Positions 29,343 through 38,641 of a stretch of DNA of 64,000 nt are shown here, in pieces. The stretch is from contig NZ_ATXE01000003.1 of the NCBI RefSeq assembly GCF_000421525.1, forward strand, positions 370,052-434,051, read 5' to 3'. The first letter of the stretch is position 1. The number at the start of each line of letters is the position of its first letter. Under the pieces are notes generated by a model, which saw only the letters and a list, made by a program, of their open reading frames with translations, was not told the origin of the DNA and searched no databases. Both the position numbers and the translations under genes were made by a program. This stretch comes from Aestuariimicrobium kwangyangense DSM 21549 (lineage in GTDB: Bacteria > Actinomycetota > Actinomycetes > Propionibacteriales > Propionibacteriaceae).

Positions 29343-30851
29343 GTGCCGAGCACCGTTGAGAAGCTGTCCCCGACCAGGGTGAAGCTGACCGTCGAGATCC
29401 CGTTCGCCGAGCTGCAGCCCAGCCTCGACAAGGCCTACAGCAGCATCGCCGAGCAGGTGAACATCCCCGGTTTCCGCAAGGGGAAGGTTCCCCCCACGGT
29501 CATCAACCAGCGATTCGGGCGAGGCATGGTGCTGCAGGAGGCCATCAACGATGCCCTTCCTGAGGCATACGGGAACGCCGTGAACGAGGCCAAGATCGTT
29601 CCCTTGGGTCAGCCCGACATCGAGGTCACGAAGCTGGAGGACAACGACCTGGTCGAGTTCACCGCCGAGGTTGACGTCCGCCCCGAGTTCGAGGTGCCCG
29701 CCACCGACGACATCGCGGTCGAGGTCGAGCCGGTCGAGGTCGATGACGCCGCCGTCGACGAGCGCGTCGACATGCTGCGCCAGCGTTTCGCCACCACCAA
29801 GGAGGTCGACCGCGCCGCTGCCGAGGGCGATGTCGTGGTCGTCGACCTCGAGGGCACCCGCGACGGCGAGCCCCTGGAGGACGCCACCGCCGATGGCATC
29901 AGCTACAAGGTCGGTGCGGGCGGCATGCTCGACGGCCTGGACGAAGCCGTCACCGGTCTCAAGGCGGGCGAGTCGAAGCAGTTCACCTCGACCCTGGTCG
30001 GAGGCCCCCTCAAGGGTCAGGACGCCGACATCAAGGTGACCGTGCAGAAGGTGCAGGAGCAGGAGCTCCCCACCCTCGACGACGAGTTCGCCCAGATGGT
30101 CAGCCAGTTCGACACCATCGACGAGATGATGGCCGACCTGCGCGACTCCTTGGTGCGCATGGCCCGCCTGGAGCAGGCCGCCGCTGCCCGTGACAAGGTG
30201 CTCGAGGCCGTGCTGGCCAAGGTCGAGATCCCCCTTCCGCAGGGGCTGGCCGACTCCGAGCTCGAGGCGCGTCGCAACCAGATCACGCAGCAGCTGACCC
30301 AGGCCGGCCTCACCCTCGAGCAGTACCTCGAGGAGGCCGAGGACGAGACCGCCACCGATGAGGAGGCCTTCTGGGCCGACATCGAGCAGCGCTCGCTCGA
30401 CGCCCTCAAGGCACAGCTCGTGCTCGACCAGGTCGCCGAGAACGACGAGGTGGGGGTCGAGCAGCAGGAGCTCACCGAACTGATCATGCGCAAGGCTCAG
30501 CAGTCGGGCACCAGCCCCGAGCAGGAGATGCAGCACATGATGGAGCACAACCACCTGCCCGAGTGGATGGCCGAGATCCGTCGCAGCAAGGCCCTCGCCC
30601 GGCTGGTCGATGCCGCCACCGTGACCGACACCTCGGGTGCCGTCATCGTGCTGTCGGCCCTCAACCCCGATGGGTCGCTCAACGAGGACGTGCAGGAGGC
30701 GGCCGAGGAAGCCGTTGCCGAGAAGAAGCCGGCCAAGAAGCCTGCCGCCAAGAAGGCTGCTGCCAAGAAGCCTGCCGCCAAGAAGTCCGACAAGGCCGAC
30801 GCCGAGGCGGATGCCGCCGACGCCGAGGTCGACACCGACGCGCAGGCCTGA
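29343..30851 (+). CDS. tig: Trigger factor
   Basis: Trigger factor is the ribosome-bound chaperone and peptidyl-prolyl isomerase. The 502 residues include the ribosome-binding tail domain with the signature GFRKGKVP, the PPIase domain (about 150-235; VDLEGTRDGEPLEDATADG) and the helical chaperone domain. The C-terminus carries a Lys/Ala/Pro-rich extension (repeats of KKPAAKK) followed by an acidic tail, absent from E. coli Tig but common in actinobacteria. GTG at 29343 has AGGAG six bases upstream, so longer frames are ruled out. A TAGGAT box at 29276-29281 is a candidate promoter. It opens a tig / AI-2E / clpP1 / clpP2 / clpX series. Confidence 0.96.
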   Translation: MPSTVEKLSPTRVKLTVEIPFAELQPSLDKAYSSIAEQVNIPGFRKGKVPPTVINQRFGRGMVLQEAINDALPEAYGNAVNEAKIVPLGQPDIEVTKLEDNDLVEFTAEVDVRPEFEVPATDDIAVEVEPVEVDDAAVDERVDMLRQRFATTKEVDRAAAEGDVVVVDLEGTRDGEPLEDATADGISYKVGAGGMLDGLDEAVTGLKAGESKQFTSTLVGGPLKGQDADIKVTVQKVQEQELPTLDDEFAQMVSQFDTIDEMMADLRDSLVRMARLEQAAAARDKVLEAVLAKVEIPLPQGLADSELEARRNQITQQLTQAGLTLEQYLEEAEDETATDEEAFWADIEQRSLDALKAQLVLDQVAENDEVGVEQQELTELIMRKAQQSGTSPEQEMQHMMEHNHLPEWMAEIRRSKALARLVDAATVTDTSGAVIVLSALNPDGSLNEDVQEAAEEAVAEKKPAKKPAAKKAAAKKPAAKKSDKADAEADAADAEVDTDAQA

Positions 30852-30881
30852 TCTGCCGAAGGCCCCGAACCGGGCATACTG

Positions 30882-30912
30882 AGAGGCGCCGTCCCGCTGG
30901 GGCGGCGCCTCT
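30882..30912 (+). terminator. Hairpin after tig
   Basis: AGAGGCGCCG (30882-30891) pairs with CGGCGCCTCT (30903-30912) around an 11-nt loop, 31 bp after the tig stop. There is no T tract, so it may be a Rho-assisted or attenuating hairpin rather than a classic terminator. Confidence 0.65.
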
Positions 30913-30950
30913 GTGCTGGTGGCCATCCCGACCCTCCCCGAAGGACGACC

Positions 30951-32252
30951 GTGAACTTCCTCACCCGACTGGTGCGCTCTGCTCGTGGCGGGACAGCGAA
31001 GAAGCAGCCGCTGGAATTGACCGCGATGCCCGACCCCGAGGGCTTGGAGCCGGTGCAGCCGGCCAGTGCGCAGTCACCCGTCGAACCTGCGGCGACACGC
31101 TCGTCCTCGGTCGAGATACCGGTGGCCCGGGCAGCGTCGAACGCCGGTGAGGCGTCAACCGTCGGGAGTCGTCCGGGCCTGCCGCGCTTCCTGATGGTCG
31201 TCATCGGCGTCGCGGCGACCGGGCTGGCGCTCACGTTCATGCGCGACCTGCAGACCCTGATCACTCCCATGTTCTTCGGGCTCAACCTGATGATCACGGC
31301 CTACCCCCTGCACCGCAAGCTGGTGCAGTGGAGGGTGCCCAGCTGGCTCAGCGCGACGGTTGCCGGCCTGGTCGTCTTCCTGGTGCTGCTGCTCTTCGTG
31401 GCCGGTTTCAGCTGGTCGGTCGCTGCGATGGTCACCAAGTTGCCCGACTACCAGGACCAGTTCGTGCAGCTCTACCAGGACGGGATCAACCTGTTGGCCC
31501 GGTTCGGTTACTCCGAGGACTGGCTGGTGCAGCAGGCCAAGGGCATCAACCCCCAGAGCGTCTTCAACGTGCTCGGTTCGGTGGTGAACTCCACCAGCGG
31601 GGTGCTTTCGATGCTGGTGGTGATCATGACCGCGATGATCTTCATGGTCATGGACACCCCCGACATGGCGCGCAGGATGGCGGTGGCCCGCCAGAGCCAC
31701 GGCCGCTTCATCGGGGCCCTCGAGCACTTCTGCGAGGGCATCCGCAAGTACTGGGTGGTCACCACCGTGTTCGGACTGATCGTCGCGGTGCTCGACCTGG
31801 CGGTGCTGCTCGGACTCGGGGTTCCGTTGGCGCTGGTGTGGGCCCTGTTCAGCTTCCTCACCAACTACATCCCCAACATCGGCTTCGTGATCGGGTTGGT
31901 TCCGCCGGCGCTGCTGGCGCTGTTCCAGTCCGGCCCCAAGTCGGCCATCGCAGTGGTGGTTGCCTACTCGGTGCTGAACTTCGTGGTGCAGTCGATCATC
32001 CAACCCAAGATCGCCGGGAACGCCGTCGGACTCGGCCCGACGCTGTCGTTCATCTCGCTGCTCCTGTGGACCTGGGTGCTGGGGCCGCTCGGCGCCCTGT
32101 TGGCGCTGCCCAGCTCATTGCTGGTGAAGGCGCTGCTGATCGACGCCGATCCTTCGGCCCGCTGGGCCAATGCCCTGATCTCGTCGCGGATCGAGGACGC
32201 GGAGTCACCGGCCACCGCCGTCGATCCCGAGCCGGTCACTGCGCGAGCCTGA
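30951..32252 (+). CDS. AI-2E family (UPF0118) membrane transporter
   Basis: The 433-residue protein has an unusual polar N-terminus of about 75 residues and then eight or so membrane helices of the AI-2 exporter / PerM family. Characteristic parts are RRMAVARQSHGRFIGALEHF, LGVPLALVWALFSFLTNYIP, and the final helices after QSIIQPKIAGNAVGLGPTLS. Members export various small solutes or ions and the AI-2 name should not be taken literally. GTG start with GGA seven bases upstream. The hairpin behind tig suggests it is expressed separately from tig. Confidence 0.83.
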   Translation: MNFLTRLVRSARGGTAKKQPLELTAMPDPEGLEPVQPASAQSPVEPAATRSSSVEIPVARAASNAGEASTVGSRPGLPRFLMVVIGVAATGLALTFMRDLQTLITPMFFGLNLMITAYPLHRKLVQWRVPSWLSATVAGLVVFLVLLLFVAGFSWSVAAMVTKLPDYQDQFVQLYQDGINLLARFGYSEDWLVQQAKGINPQSVFNVLGSVVNSTSGVLSMLVVIMTAMIFMVMDTPDMARRMAVARQSHGRFIGALEHFCEGIRKYWVVTTVFGLIVAVLDLAVLLGLGVPLALVWALFSFLTNYIPNIGFVIGLVPPALLALFQSGPKSAIAVVVAYSVLNFVVQSIIQPKIAGNAVGLGPTLSFISLLLWTWVLGPLGALLALPSSLLVKALLIDADPSARWANALISSRIEDAESPATAVDPEPVTARA

Positions 32253-32309
32253 GCGAACGCCAACAGCGAAAGGACCGGAACCCACTCCGGTTTTGTCGGG
32301 TCGGCACGG

Positions 32310-32315
32310 TAGGTT
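32310..32315 (+). promoter_or_regulatory. Putative -10 box for leaderless clpP1
   Basis: TAGGTT lies six bases before the clpP1 GTG and no Shine-Dalgarno is present, so the transcript probably begins at the start codon. An imperfect inverted repeat GTTCGC-GGT-GTGAAC (32313-32327) overlaps it and might be a regulator site. ClgR controls clpP genes in actinobacteria, but I cannot match its motif firmly. Confidence 0.45.
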
Positions 32316-32321
32316 CGCGGT

Positions 32322-32975
32322 GTGAACAACACATCGCATCTGCCCCTGATCCCGGCGCCCGTCGGGCAGGGCCCCCGTGCCGCAGCGGGTGGTCCCTCGC
32401 CGTTCGGGCTCAGCGACAACGTGTACCAGTCGCTGCTCGTCAACCGCATCGTCTTCCTCGGCTCCGAGGTGAAGGACGAGAATGCCAACGCCATCTGCGC
32501 GCAGCTGTTGCTGCTCAACGCGGAGGACCCCGAGAAGGACATCTACCTCTACATCAACTCCCCGGGTGGATCGGTGACCGCCGGCATGGCGATCTACGAC
32601 ACCATGCAGTGGATCTCGAACGACGTTGCCACCGTGGCCATGGGCCTGGCTGCCTCCATGGGCCAGTTCCTGCTGTCCGCCGGCACCAAGGGCAAGCGGT
32701 TCGCCCTGCCGCACAGCCGGATCATGATGCACCAGCCCTCCGGTGGCATCGGTGGTACCGCGTCCGACATCCGGATCCAGGCCGAACAGTCGCTGCACAT
32801 CAAGCGCGAGATGGCCGAGTTGATCGCGCAGCAGACGGGTCAGACCGTCGAGCAGATCAACGCCGACTCCGATCGTGACCGTTGGTTCACCGCGGCGCAG
32901 GCACTCGACTACGGGTTCATCGACCATGTCTACGAGCGGGCCAGTCAGATCAAGACCGACGCCCCCAACCAGTGA
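32322..32975 (+). CDS. clpP1: ATP-dependent Clp protease proteolytic subunit ClpP1
   Basis: This is a 217-residue serine-protease subunit of the Clp proteasome-like barrel. The catalytic residues are visible: Ser112 in GLAASMGQF, His137 in MMHQPSGG and an Asp in DSDRDRWFT. Before the barrel there is an N-terminal extension of about 30 residues, probably a processed propeptide, as in other actinobacterial ClpPs. The GTG start appears leaderless. The second clpP follows after 31 bp; in actinobacteria ClpP1 and ClpP2 form one hetero-tetradecamer fed by ClpX or ClpC1. Confidence 0.95.
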   Translation: MNNTSHLPLIPAPVGQGPRAAAGGPSPFGLSDNVYQSLLVNRIVFLGSEVKDENANAICAQLLLLNAEDPEKDIYLYINSPGGSVTAGMAIYDTMQWISNDVATVAMGLAASMGQFLLSAGTKGKRFALPHSRIMMHQPSGGIGGTASDIRIQAEQSLHIKREMAELIAQQTGQTVEQINADSDRDRWFTAAQALDYGFIDHVYERASQIKTDAPNQ

Positions 32976-33006
32976 TCCCACCCATCCAGTGATCCAGAGG
33001 CCTGAA

Positions 33007-33663
33007 GTGATCAACACCATGCACACCCCGCAACTCCCCGGGGGGATGGCTCCGGCCGGCCCCTCGATGGACTACTACATCCCGCAGTGGGAAGAGCGCA
33101 CCAGCTACGGCGTGCGTCGCGTCGACCCCTACACCAAGCTGTTCGAGGATCGCATCATCTTCCTCGGCACCCCCATCTCCGACGACATCGCCAACGCCGT
33201 CATGGCCCAGTTGCTGTGCCTGCAGTCGATGGACGCCGATCGCCCGATCAGCATGTACATCAACTCACCCGGTGGTTCGTTCACCGCGCTGACGGCCATC
33301 TACGACACGATGCGCTACATCAAGCCCGATGTGCAGACCATCTGCCTCGGCCAGGCTGCCTCGGCCGCCGCCGTGCTGCTGGCGGCCGGCACCAAGGGCA
33401 AACGCCTGGCCCTGCCGAACTCCCGCATCCTGATCCACCAGCCGGCCACCGAAGGCGGCTACGGGCAGAGTTCCGACCTCGAGATCCAGGCGAACGAGAT
33501 CCTGCGCATCCGCTCGTTGATGGAACGGATGCTCGCCGACGCCACCGGGCAGGACCTCGACAAGGTCAGCCACGACATCGAGCGTGACAAGTACCTGACG
33601 GCCGCAGAGGCCGTCGAGTACGGCATCATCGACGAGATCCTGCCCTCGCTCAAGGACTCCTGA
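33007..33663 (+). CDS. clpP2: ATP-dependent Clp protease proteolytic subunit ClpP2
   Basis: The second, 218-residue ClpP has Ser119 in GQAASAAAVLL, His144 in LIHQPATEGG and the Asp region HDIERDKYLT. Its nucleophile motif is SAAA rather than the SMGQ of ClpP1, the same asymmetry seen between paired actinobacterial ClpPs. GTG at 33007 follows AGAGG (32996-33000) by six bases; an ATG at 33019 is an alternative. It is in an operon with clpP1. A ~250-bp gap separates it from clpX. Confidence 0.95.
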   Translation: MINTMHTPQLPGGMAPAGPSMDYYIPQWEERTSYGVRRVDPYTKLFEDRIIFLGTPISDDIANAVMAQLLCLQSMDADRPISMYINSPGGSFTALTAIYDTMRYIKPDVQTICLGQAASAAAVLLAAGTKGKRLALPNSRILIHQPATEGGYGQSSDLEIQANEILRIRSLMERMLADATGQDLDKVSHDIERDKYLTAAEAVEYGIIDEILPSLKDS

Positions 33664-33820
33664 GACTCGTGTCGACGGGCGGCGGCCCGGCCCGTGGGGT
33701 CAGCCGCCTCCCGCCGACAGGTCACGGAATGGACACAAAACCCCCGGCCACCCCAGGTCCCGGCCGTGCATCCGACATCGCTGTCGGCCCGGGGTTAGGG
33801 TGGCGAAAAGTTCACCACGG

Positions 33821-33826
33821 TAGAGT
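33821..33826 (+). promoter_or_regulatory. Putative -10 box upstream of clpX
   Basis: TAGAGT sits about 89 bp before clpX in the ~250-bp clpP2-clpX gap. TTAGGG at 33796-33801 could serve as a poor -35 at 19 bp. The rest of the gap shows no gene, and I see only GC-rich non-coding sequence in it. Confidence 0.4.
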
Positions 33827-33914
33827 CGGGACCCGATGGAACCGCCCTTGACACCCGCTCAAGGAGAACAGCAGTCAAGGAAACCAGCGCTGACCGGCGC
33901 CGAGAGGAGGAGAC

Positions 33915-35201
33915 ATGGCACGCATCGGGGAGTCGAGCGACCTGTTCAAGTGTTCCTTCTGCGGCAAGAGTCAGAAGCAGGTCAAGAAGCTCATCGCCGG
34001 ACCGCACGTCTACATCTGTGACGAGTGCATCGACCTGTGCAACGAGATCATCGAGGAGGAGTTCGCCGAGACCCCCAGCGTGGGTCTGCTGGACGACCTC
34101 CCCAAGCCCGTCGAGATCCGCTCGTTCCTCGATGAGTACGTGATCGGTCAGGACTCCGCGAAGAAGACCCTCGCGGTGGCCGTCTACAACCACTACAAGC
34201 GGGTCCAGGCGCAGGCCGCCAGCAGCACGCCTGCCCGTCGGGCCGAGGACGACGGGGTCGAACTCGGCAAGTCGAACATCCTGCTGATCGGGCCCACCGG
34301 ATGTGGCAAGACCTATCTCGCGCAGACCTTGGCGAAGATGCTCAACGTGCCCTTCGCCATGGCCGATGCGACGGCCCTCACCGAGGCCGGGTACGTGGGT
34401 GAGGACGTCGAGAACATCCTGCTCAAGCTGATCCAGGCGGCCGACTTCGACCTGAAGAAGGCCGAGACCGGCATCATCTACATCGACGAGATCGACAAGG
34501 TCGCCCGCAAGTCCGAGAACCCCTCGATCACGCGCGACGTCTCGGGTGAAGGGGTGCAGCAGGCGTTGCTGAAGATCCTCGAGGGAACCCAGGCGTCCGT
34601 GCCGCCGCAGGGCGGCCGCAAGCACCCCCATCAGGAGTTCCTGCAGATCGACACCACCAACGTGTTGTTCATCGTGGGTGGTGCCTTCTCAGGCCTGGAG
34701 GACATCATCGGCCAGCGGATCGGCAAGCGCCCCCTCGGTTTCAACAAGGAGATCGCCTCCCGCGCGGTCGAGACCGACCTGTTCAGCCACGTCTCTCCCG
34801 AGGACCTGCACAAGTTCGGCCTGATCCCCGAGTTCATCGGACGCCTGCCGATGATCTCGACCGTCTCCCCGCTCGACCGGGGCGCCCTCGTGCGCATCCT
34901 GGTGGAGCCGCGCAACGCACTGGTCAAGCAGTTCCGCAAGCTGTTCGAACTCGACGGCGTGCAACTGGAGATCACCCCCGACGCCGTGGACGCCATCGCC
35001 GACAAGGCGCTGGAGCGTGGCACGGGCGCGCGCGGCTTGCGCGCCATCCTCGAGGAGACGCTGCTCGAGGTCATGTACGAGGTGCCCGGCCGCGAAGACG
35101 TCGCAGGGGTGCGGATCACGGGAGCCGTCGTCCGTGGTGAGGACGCACCCGAACTGCTGCCGCGGGCCAAACTCGCCCCTCGCGGCGAGTTGTCCGCCTG
35201 A
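33915..35201 (+). CDS. clpX: ATP-dependent Clp protease ATP-binding subunit ClpX
   Basis: ClpX unfolds substrates and feeds them to ClpP. The 428-residue protein has the N-terminal C4 zinc domain (C13, C16, C35, C38), Walker A GPTGCGKT, Walker [10 protein letters not shown], the sensor region [12 protein letters not shown], and the arginine-finger and C-terminal small domain ([15 protein letters not shown]). An AGGAG motif lies a few bases upstream of ATG. It follows the clpP pair in the usual actinobacterial tig-clpP-clpX order, here with an AI-2E protein inserted after tig. Confidence 0.97.
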   Translation: MARIGESSDLFKCSFCGKSQKQVKKLIAGPHVYICDECIDLCNEIIEEEFAETPSVGLLDDLPKPVEIRSFLDEYVIGQDSAKKTLAVAVYNHYKRVQAQAASSTPARRAEDDGVELGKSNILLIGPTGCGKTYLAQTLAKMLNVPFAMADATALTEAGYVGEDVENILLKLIQAADFDLKKAETGIIYIDEIDKVARKSENPSITRDVSGEGVQQALLKILEGTQASVPPQGGRKHPHQEFLQIDTTNVLFIVGGAFSGLEDIIGQRIGKRPLGFNKEIASRAVETDLFSHVSPEDLHKFGLIPEFIGRLPMISTVSPLDRGALVRILVEPRNALVKQFRKLFELDGVQLEITPDAVDAIADKALERGTGARGLRAILEETLLEVMYEVPGREDVAGVRITGAVVRGEDAPELLPRAKLAPRGELSA

Positions 35202-35222
35202 GTCGCTGCCCGAGGCTGCCGG

Positions 35223-35951
35223 ATGGCCACCCGCGAATGGGATGCCCAGACCTATGACGCCCTTCCCCTGCCGCACGTGGCGTGGGGACAACGAGTGCTC
35301 GACCACTTGGCGCTGACCGGCCACGAGCGCGTACTCGATGCCGGTTGCGGTACCGGACGCGACGCCGCCGCCCTGCTGGAACGCTGGCCCACCGCCCGGG
35401 TGGTCGGGGTGGACGGCTCGGCCGCCATGATCAGCGCCGCCCGAGAGCGGCTGGGGGGCCACGTCCAACTGCTCGTCGCCGACCTCACCGAACCCCTTCC
35501 GATCGAGCCGGTCGACGCGGTGATGAGCGTGGCGGCCTTCCACTGGATCGCCGACCACGAGGCCCTGTTCACCAACCTGGCCCGCTCGGTCGTCCCCGGC
35601 GGGCGACTGGTCAGTGACTGCGGCGGGCAGGGCCAGCTGGCGTTCCTGGACGAGGCCTTGGTCGAGGTCACCGGACGACCCAAGCAGGGGATCCGGTTCG
35701 CCGGGGTCGCCGAGACCGAGCGGGCGCTGACCCGAGCCGGCTGGCGGGTGGAACGCGTTGAGCTTCGGCCCGACCCGTTGCGGATCGAGGACCCTGACCT
35801 GCTCGAGACCTATCTGGGAGCCGTCTGCCTCGGGCAGTACCTGGCCGAGCTGCCGGCCGACGAGCACCGGCCCTTCCTCTCACGGGTTCGAGGCGCCATG
35901 CACGAGCCCGTCGTCGACTACGTGCGGCTCGAAATCGAGGCGCGCCGGTAG
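35223..35951 (+). CDS. SAM-dependent methyltransferase, trans-aconitate type
   Basis: The 242-residue class I methyltransferase has motif I VLDAGCGTGRDAAALL, an acidic loop VVGVDGSAAMI and SVAAFHWIADHEALF. The last is the fingerprint of the Tam-like (trans-aconitate 2-methyltransferase) group. The true acceptor is unknown. It starts 21 bp after clpX and may be read through from it. Its last 34 bp overlap the convergent ABC ATPase gene. Confidence 0.82.
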   Translation: MATREWDAQTYDALPLPHVAWGQRVLDHLALTGHERVLDAGCGTGRDAAALLERWPTARVVGVDGSAAMISAARERLGGHVQLLVADLTEPLPIEPVDAVMSVAAFHWIADHEALFTNLARSVVPGGRLVSDCGGQGQLAFLDEALVEVTGRPKQGIRFAGVAETERALTRAGWRVERVELRPDPLRIEDPDLLETYLGAVCLGQYLAELPADEHRPFLSRVRGAMHEPVVDYVRLEIEARR

Positions 35952-36892
35952 ATCGTGCCCACCAGTTCCTCGATGGTGGGCTCGGTCAGGGCGATGTCGA
36001 CCACCGAGCACTGGGCCTGCACCGCTGCCAGCACTCCTGCCGCGGTCAGGGGTGAGGCGAACTCCACCTGCAGGCGGCTGGCGTCGTCCGTGGGCAGTTG
36101 TTCGGCACCGGCCGGCAGGTCGAGCAGCACCGGCTCGTCGTCCGCGACGACATCGACGACAAGCCTGCGGCGAGCCCCGGTCACGGCGGCCAGTTCGGCC
36201 TCGGTGCCGTCGAATGCCACCCGGCCGCGGTCGATGATCACCATGCGTTCGCACAGACGCTGCACGTCGGACAGGTCGTGGGTCGTCAGGAACAGCGTGG
36301 TGCCCCGTTCCGTGCGTTCCCTCACCAGGAAATGGCGCAGCCGCTCCTTCGACAGCATGTCGAGACCGATGGTCGGTTCATCGAGGATCAGCAGGTCGGG
36401 GGAGTGCACCAGGGCGGCGGCCACCTCACCGCGCATCCGTTGCCCGAGCGAGAGCTGGCGCACGGGCGTGCCGAGGAAGCCTGACAGGTCCAGTTCGTCC
36501 ACGAGGGTGTCGAATCGCGGCTTCCAGATGCGGCCCGGGAGCCGGTGCATGGCCGACAGGATCGGGTATGACTCCCCGAGCGGCAGGTCCCACCACAACT
36601 GGGAGCGCTGTCCGAAGACCACCCCGATCTGTCTGGCCAGCTCACGCCGCCGCGGGACGGGGTCGAGCCCGCAGGTGCGCACCTGTCCCCGGGTGGGGGT
36701 GAGGATGCCCGTCAGCATCTTGATGGTGGTCGACTTCCCAGCCCCGTTGGCGCCCAGGTAACCCACGGCGGCCCCCGCCTCCACCGTGAGGTCCAAGCCG
36801 TCGAGTGCAGGCTTGACCACGCGTCGGCGTCGCCACAGTGAACCCTCGTGGAGCACGTAGTCGCGGCCCAGTTCTTTCGCCTCGATGATCAT
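35918..36892 (-). CDS. ABC-2 exporter ATP-binding protein
   Basis: The 324-residue ATPase has Walker A GANGAGKST, signature LSLGQRMRG, Walker B LLILDEPTIGLD and switch histidine TTHDL. The insertion VVFGQRSQLWWDLPLGES is typical of the ATPases paired with two ABC2_membrane_6-type permeases. A C-terminal accessory domain follows. It is the last gene of a minus-strand operon; the upstream permease ends one base before its ATG. The 3' end overlaps the methyltransferase gene by 34 bp. Confidence 0.9.
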   Translation of the reverse strand: MIIEAKELGRDYVLHEGSLWRRRRVVKPALDGLDLTVEAGAAVGYLGANGAGKSTTIKMLTGILTPTRGQVRTCGLDPVPRRRELARQIGVVFGQRSQLWWDLPLGESYPILSAMHRLPGRIWKPRFDTLVDELDLSGFLGTPVRQLSLGQRMRGEVAAALVHSPDLLILDEPTIGLDMLSKERLRHFLVRERTERGTTLFLTTHDLSDVQRLCERMVIIDRGRVAFDGTEAELAAVTGARRRLVVDVVADDEPVLLDLPAGAEQLPTDDASRLQVEFASPLTAAGVLAAVQAQCSVVDIALTEPTIEELVGTIYRRASISSRT

Positions 36893-36893
36893 G

Positions 36894-37757
36894 TCAGCCT
36901 CCTGCTCCGGTGTAGTGCCTGATGGCCCGCCCCCAGGCGACCAGTCCCGTCGCCCAGACGACCAACGCGGCCACAGGCGACAACCACCCCAGCCACGCGG
37001 GCCAGCCATGGGGCAGACCTGCGCCCGAGACGACCGCCATCGGCAACCAGGCCGACAGCAGGGTCGGTGCCACGAAGGTGAAGAACACGCGAACGGGGGT
37101 GAACAGGGCCCCTCCGGGCACCCCCGACGCGAACTTGCCGCCGTACATGACGGCGTTCGAAGCCTGTTTGCCGTCGACCACCACCATCGTGAAGGCGCCG
37201 GCCCAGACCTGCAGCCCGGTGAAGATGCCCGCACCTCCCAAGGGTGCGATCACCGCGAGACCGACCTTGGCGGCGGTCCAGTCATCCACCGTGGCCACCA
37301 GCAACCACGGATAGGCGATCACGCCGACCAGCACTCGTCCGAGTCGGCGCAACTGGAAATCGGTGGTGACCAACTGGGTCAGCAGCGAGGTGGGGCGTAC
37401 CAGCAGCGTCTCGAGCCGGCCCTGCTTGACGAAGTCGCCAGCGTTCTCCAGTTCCCCGAACAGCAGGTCTGCCAGTCCGAAACCGAACTGGCTGCAGACG
37501 TAGACCAGTGCCGCCTGCGACAGGGTCATACCGCCCAGCACCGGGGCGTGCACCAGCAGCACCCAGATCTCGATGAACTCGCTGGCCACCAGGAAGGCCT
37601 GACTGAACAGGTCGAGGGCAAGCGAGGTGCGGTAGGCCAGTTGCGAGCGCAGCCGTGACCCGACCAGCACCCTGATCATGGCCAACCACGTGACCGGACG
37701 ATCGTCGCCCAAGCCCAGCACCGTGCGTGGTCGGGAACCGACCACTGGCTCAGCCAC
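36894..37757 (-). CDS. ABC-2 exporter permease (second subunit)
   Basis: The 287-residue permease has six membrane helices. GDFVKQGRLETLLVRP is the conserved cytoplasmic loop of this ABC-2 permease family, which works as a heterodimer. GTG at 37757 overlaps the stop of the other permease by eight bases, so translation is coupled. Substrate unknown. Confidence 0.85.
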   Translation of the reverse strand: MAEPVVGSRPRTVLGLGDDRPVTWLAMIRVLVGSRLRSQLAYRTSLALDLFSQAFLVASEFIEIWVLLVHAPVLGGMTLSQAALVYVCSQFGFGLADLLFGELENAGDFVKQGRLETLLVRPTSLLTQLVTTDFQLRRLGRVLVGVIAYPWLLVATVDDWTAAKVGLAVIAPLGGAGIFTGLQVWAGAFTMVVVDGKQASNAVMYGGKFASGVPGGALFTPVRVFFTFVAPTLLSAWLPMAVVSGAGLPHGWPAWLGWLSPVAALVVWATGLVAWGRAIRHYTGAGG

Positions 37758-38547
37758 CCTGCACCTCCAGGCTGCGGGTGCCCCAGCGCAGCACCAGGGC
37801 CACGACGAGCCCCAGCACCAGCACCCATCCGAGTTGGGTGGTCAGCACCTCCAGCACACGGCCGCGGGCGAGGCCCGTCGCCAGGTCGGCGGGCGTCTGC
37901 CACATGCTGGGCAGGAAGGTGTGTCCGACGAGGGTGCGCAACCAGTCGGGGAACCACTGCACGGGGACGAGGAACCCTGACAACGTGTTGAAGACGACCA
38001 TGAAGAACACGAGGAAGCCACGGATGTCGACCAGCCACAGCCCCAGCAGGTTGACCACCAGCCAGCAGAACAGGCAGAGCGTGTTGGCCAGCACCATCGA
38101 GCACAGGAAGGCCAGCCACAGCCACGGCTGCGTGGGCAACACCAGACCCGTGGTCACGGCACCGACCAGCATCATCGGGATGAACCGGGGGAGAAGTTGC
38201 GATGCGCCCCGACCGAGGTCGGTCGCCCACCACTGGGCCAAGGGATGCGCCGGCCTCAACAGATCGACCGCGAAGTCTCCGGATTTGATGCGCAATCCGA
38301 CCTCACGTGGGTAACTGCCCCACAGTTCGACGGGACCCAGCATCGCCTGGGTCACCCAGACATAGGTGGCCGCCGAGGCTGCGGTGTACCCGTTGACGGT
38401 GCCCCCGGCGGCTTGGACGGCTGCCAGCAGCAGGCTGGCCCGGATCAGTCCGAAGACGGAGTTGGCCAGCAGCGCCGTGAGCGTGGCCACGCGGTACCTG
38501 GCCCATCGGCGGAAGCCGCCGATGACCAGTTCCCAGAGCGCGCGCAC
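37750..38547 (-). CDS. ABC-2 exporter permease (first subunit)
   Basis: The 265-residue permease has six helices and the loop LRIKSGDFAVDLLRPAHPL, homologous to the equivalent loop in the neighbouring permease. GTG at 38547 is preceded by TAGGCT seven bases upstream, so the operon probably begins with a leaderless message. A longer frame reaching 38697 would run past the divergent acyl-CoA synthetase start and is rejected. Confidence 0.83.
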   Translation of the reverse strand: MRALWELVIGGFRRWARYRVATLTALLANSVFGLIRASLLLAAVQAAGGTVNGYTAASAATYVWVTQAMLGPVELWGSYPREVGLRIKSGDFAVDLLRPAHPLAQWWATDLGRGASQLLPRFIPMMLVGAVTTGLVLPTQPWLWLAFLCSMVLANTLCLFCWLVVNLLGLWLVDIRGFLVFFMVVFNTLSGFLVPVQWFPDWLRTLVGHTFLPSMWQTPADLATGLARGRVLEVLTTQLGWVLVLGLVVALVLRWGTRSLEVQGG

Positions 38548-38641
38548 TCGGACGAGCCTACCGGTGGGCGGGTGGGTCGGCCGGTAGGGTGGAGCAGACA
38601 TCCGCGCACCGCCGCCCGAGACCACCACGAGGACGACCACC

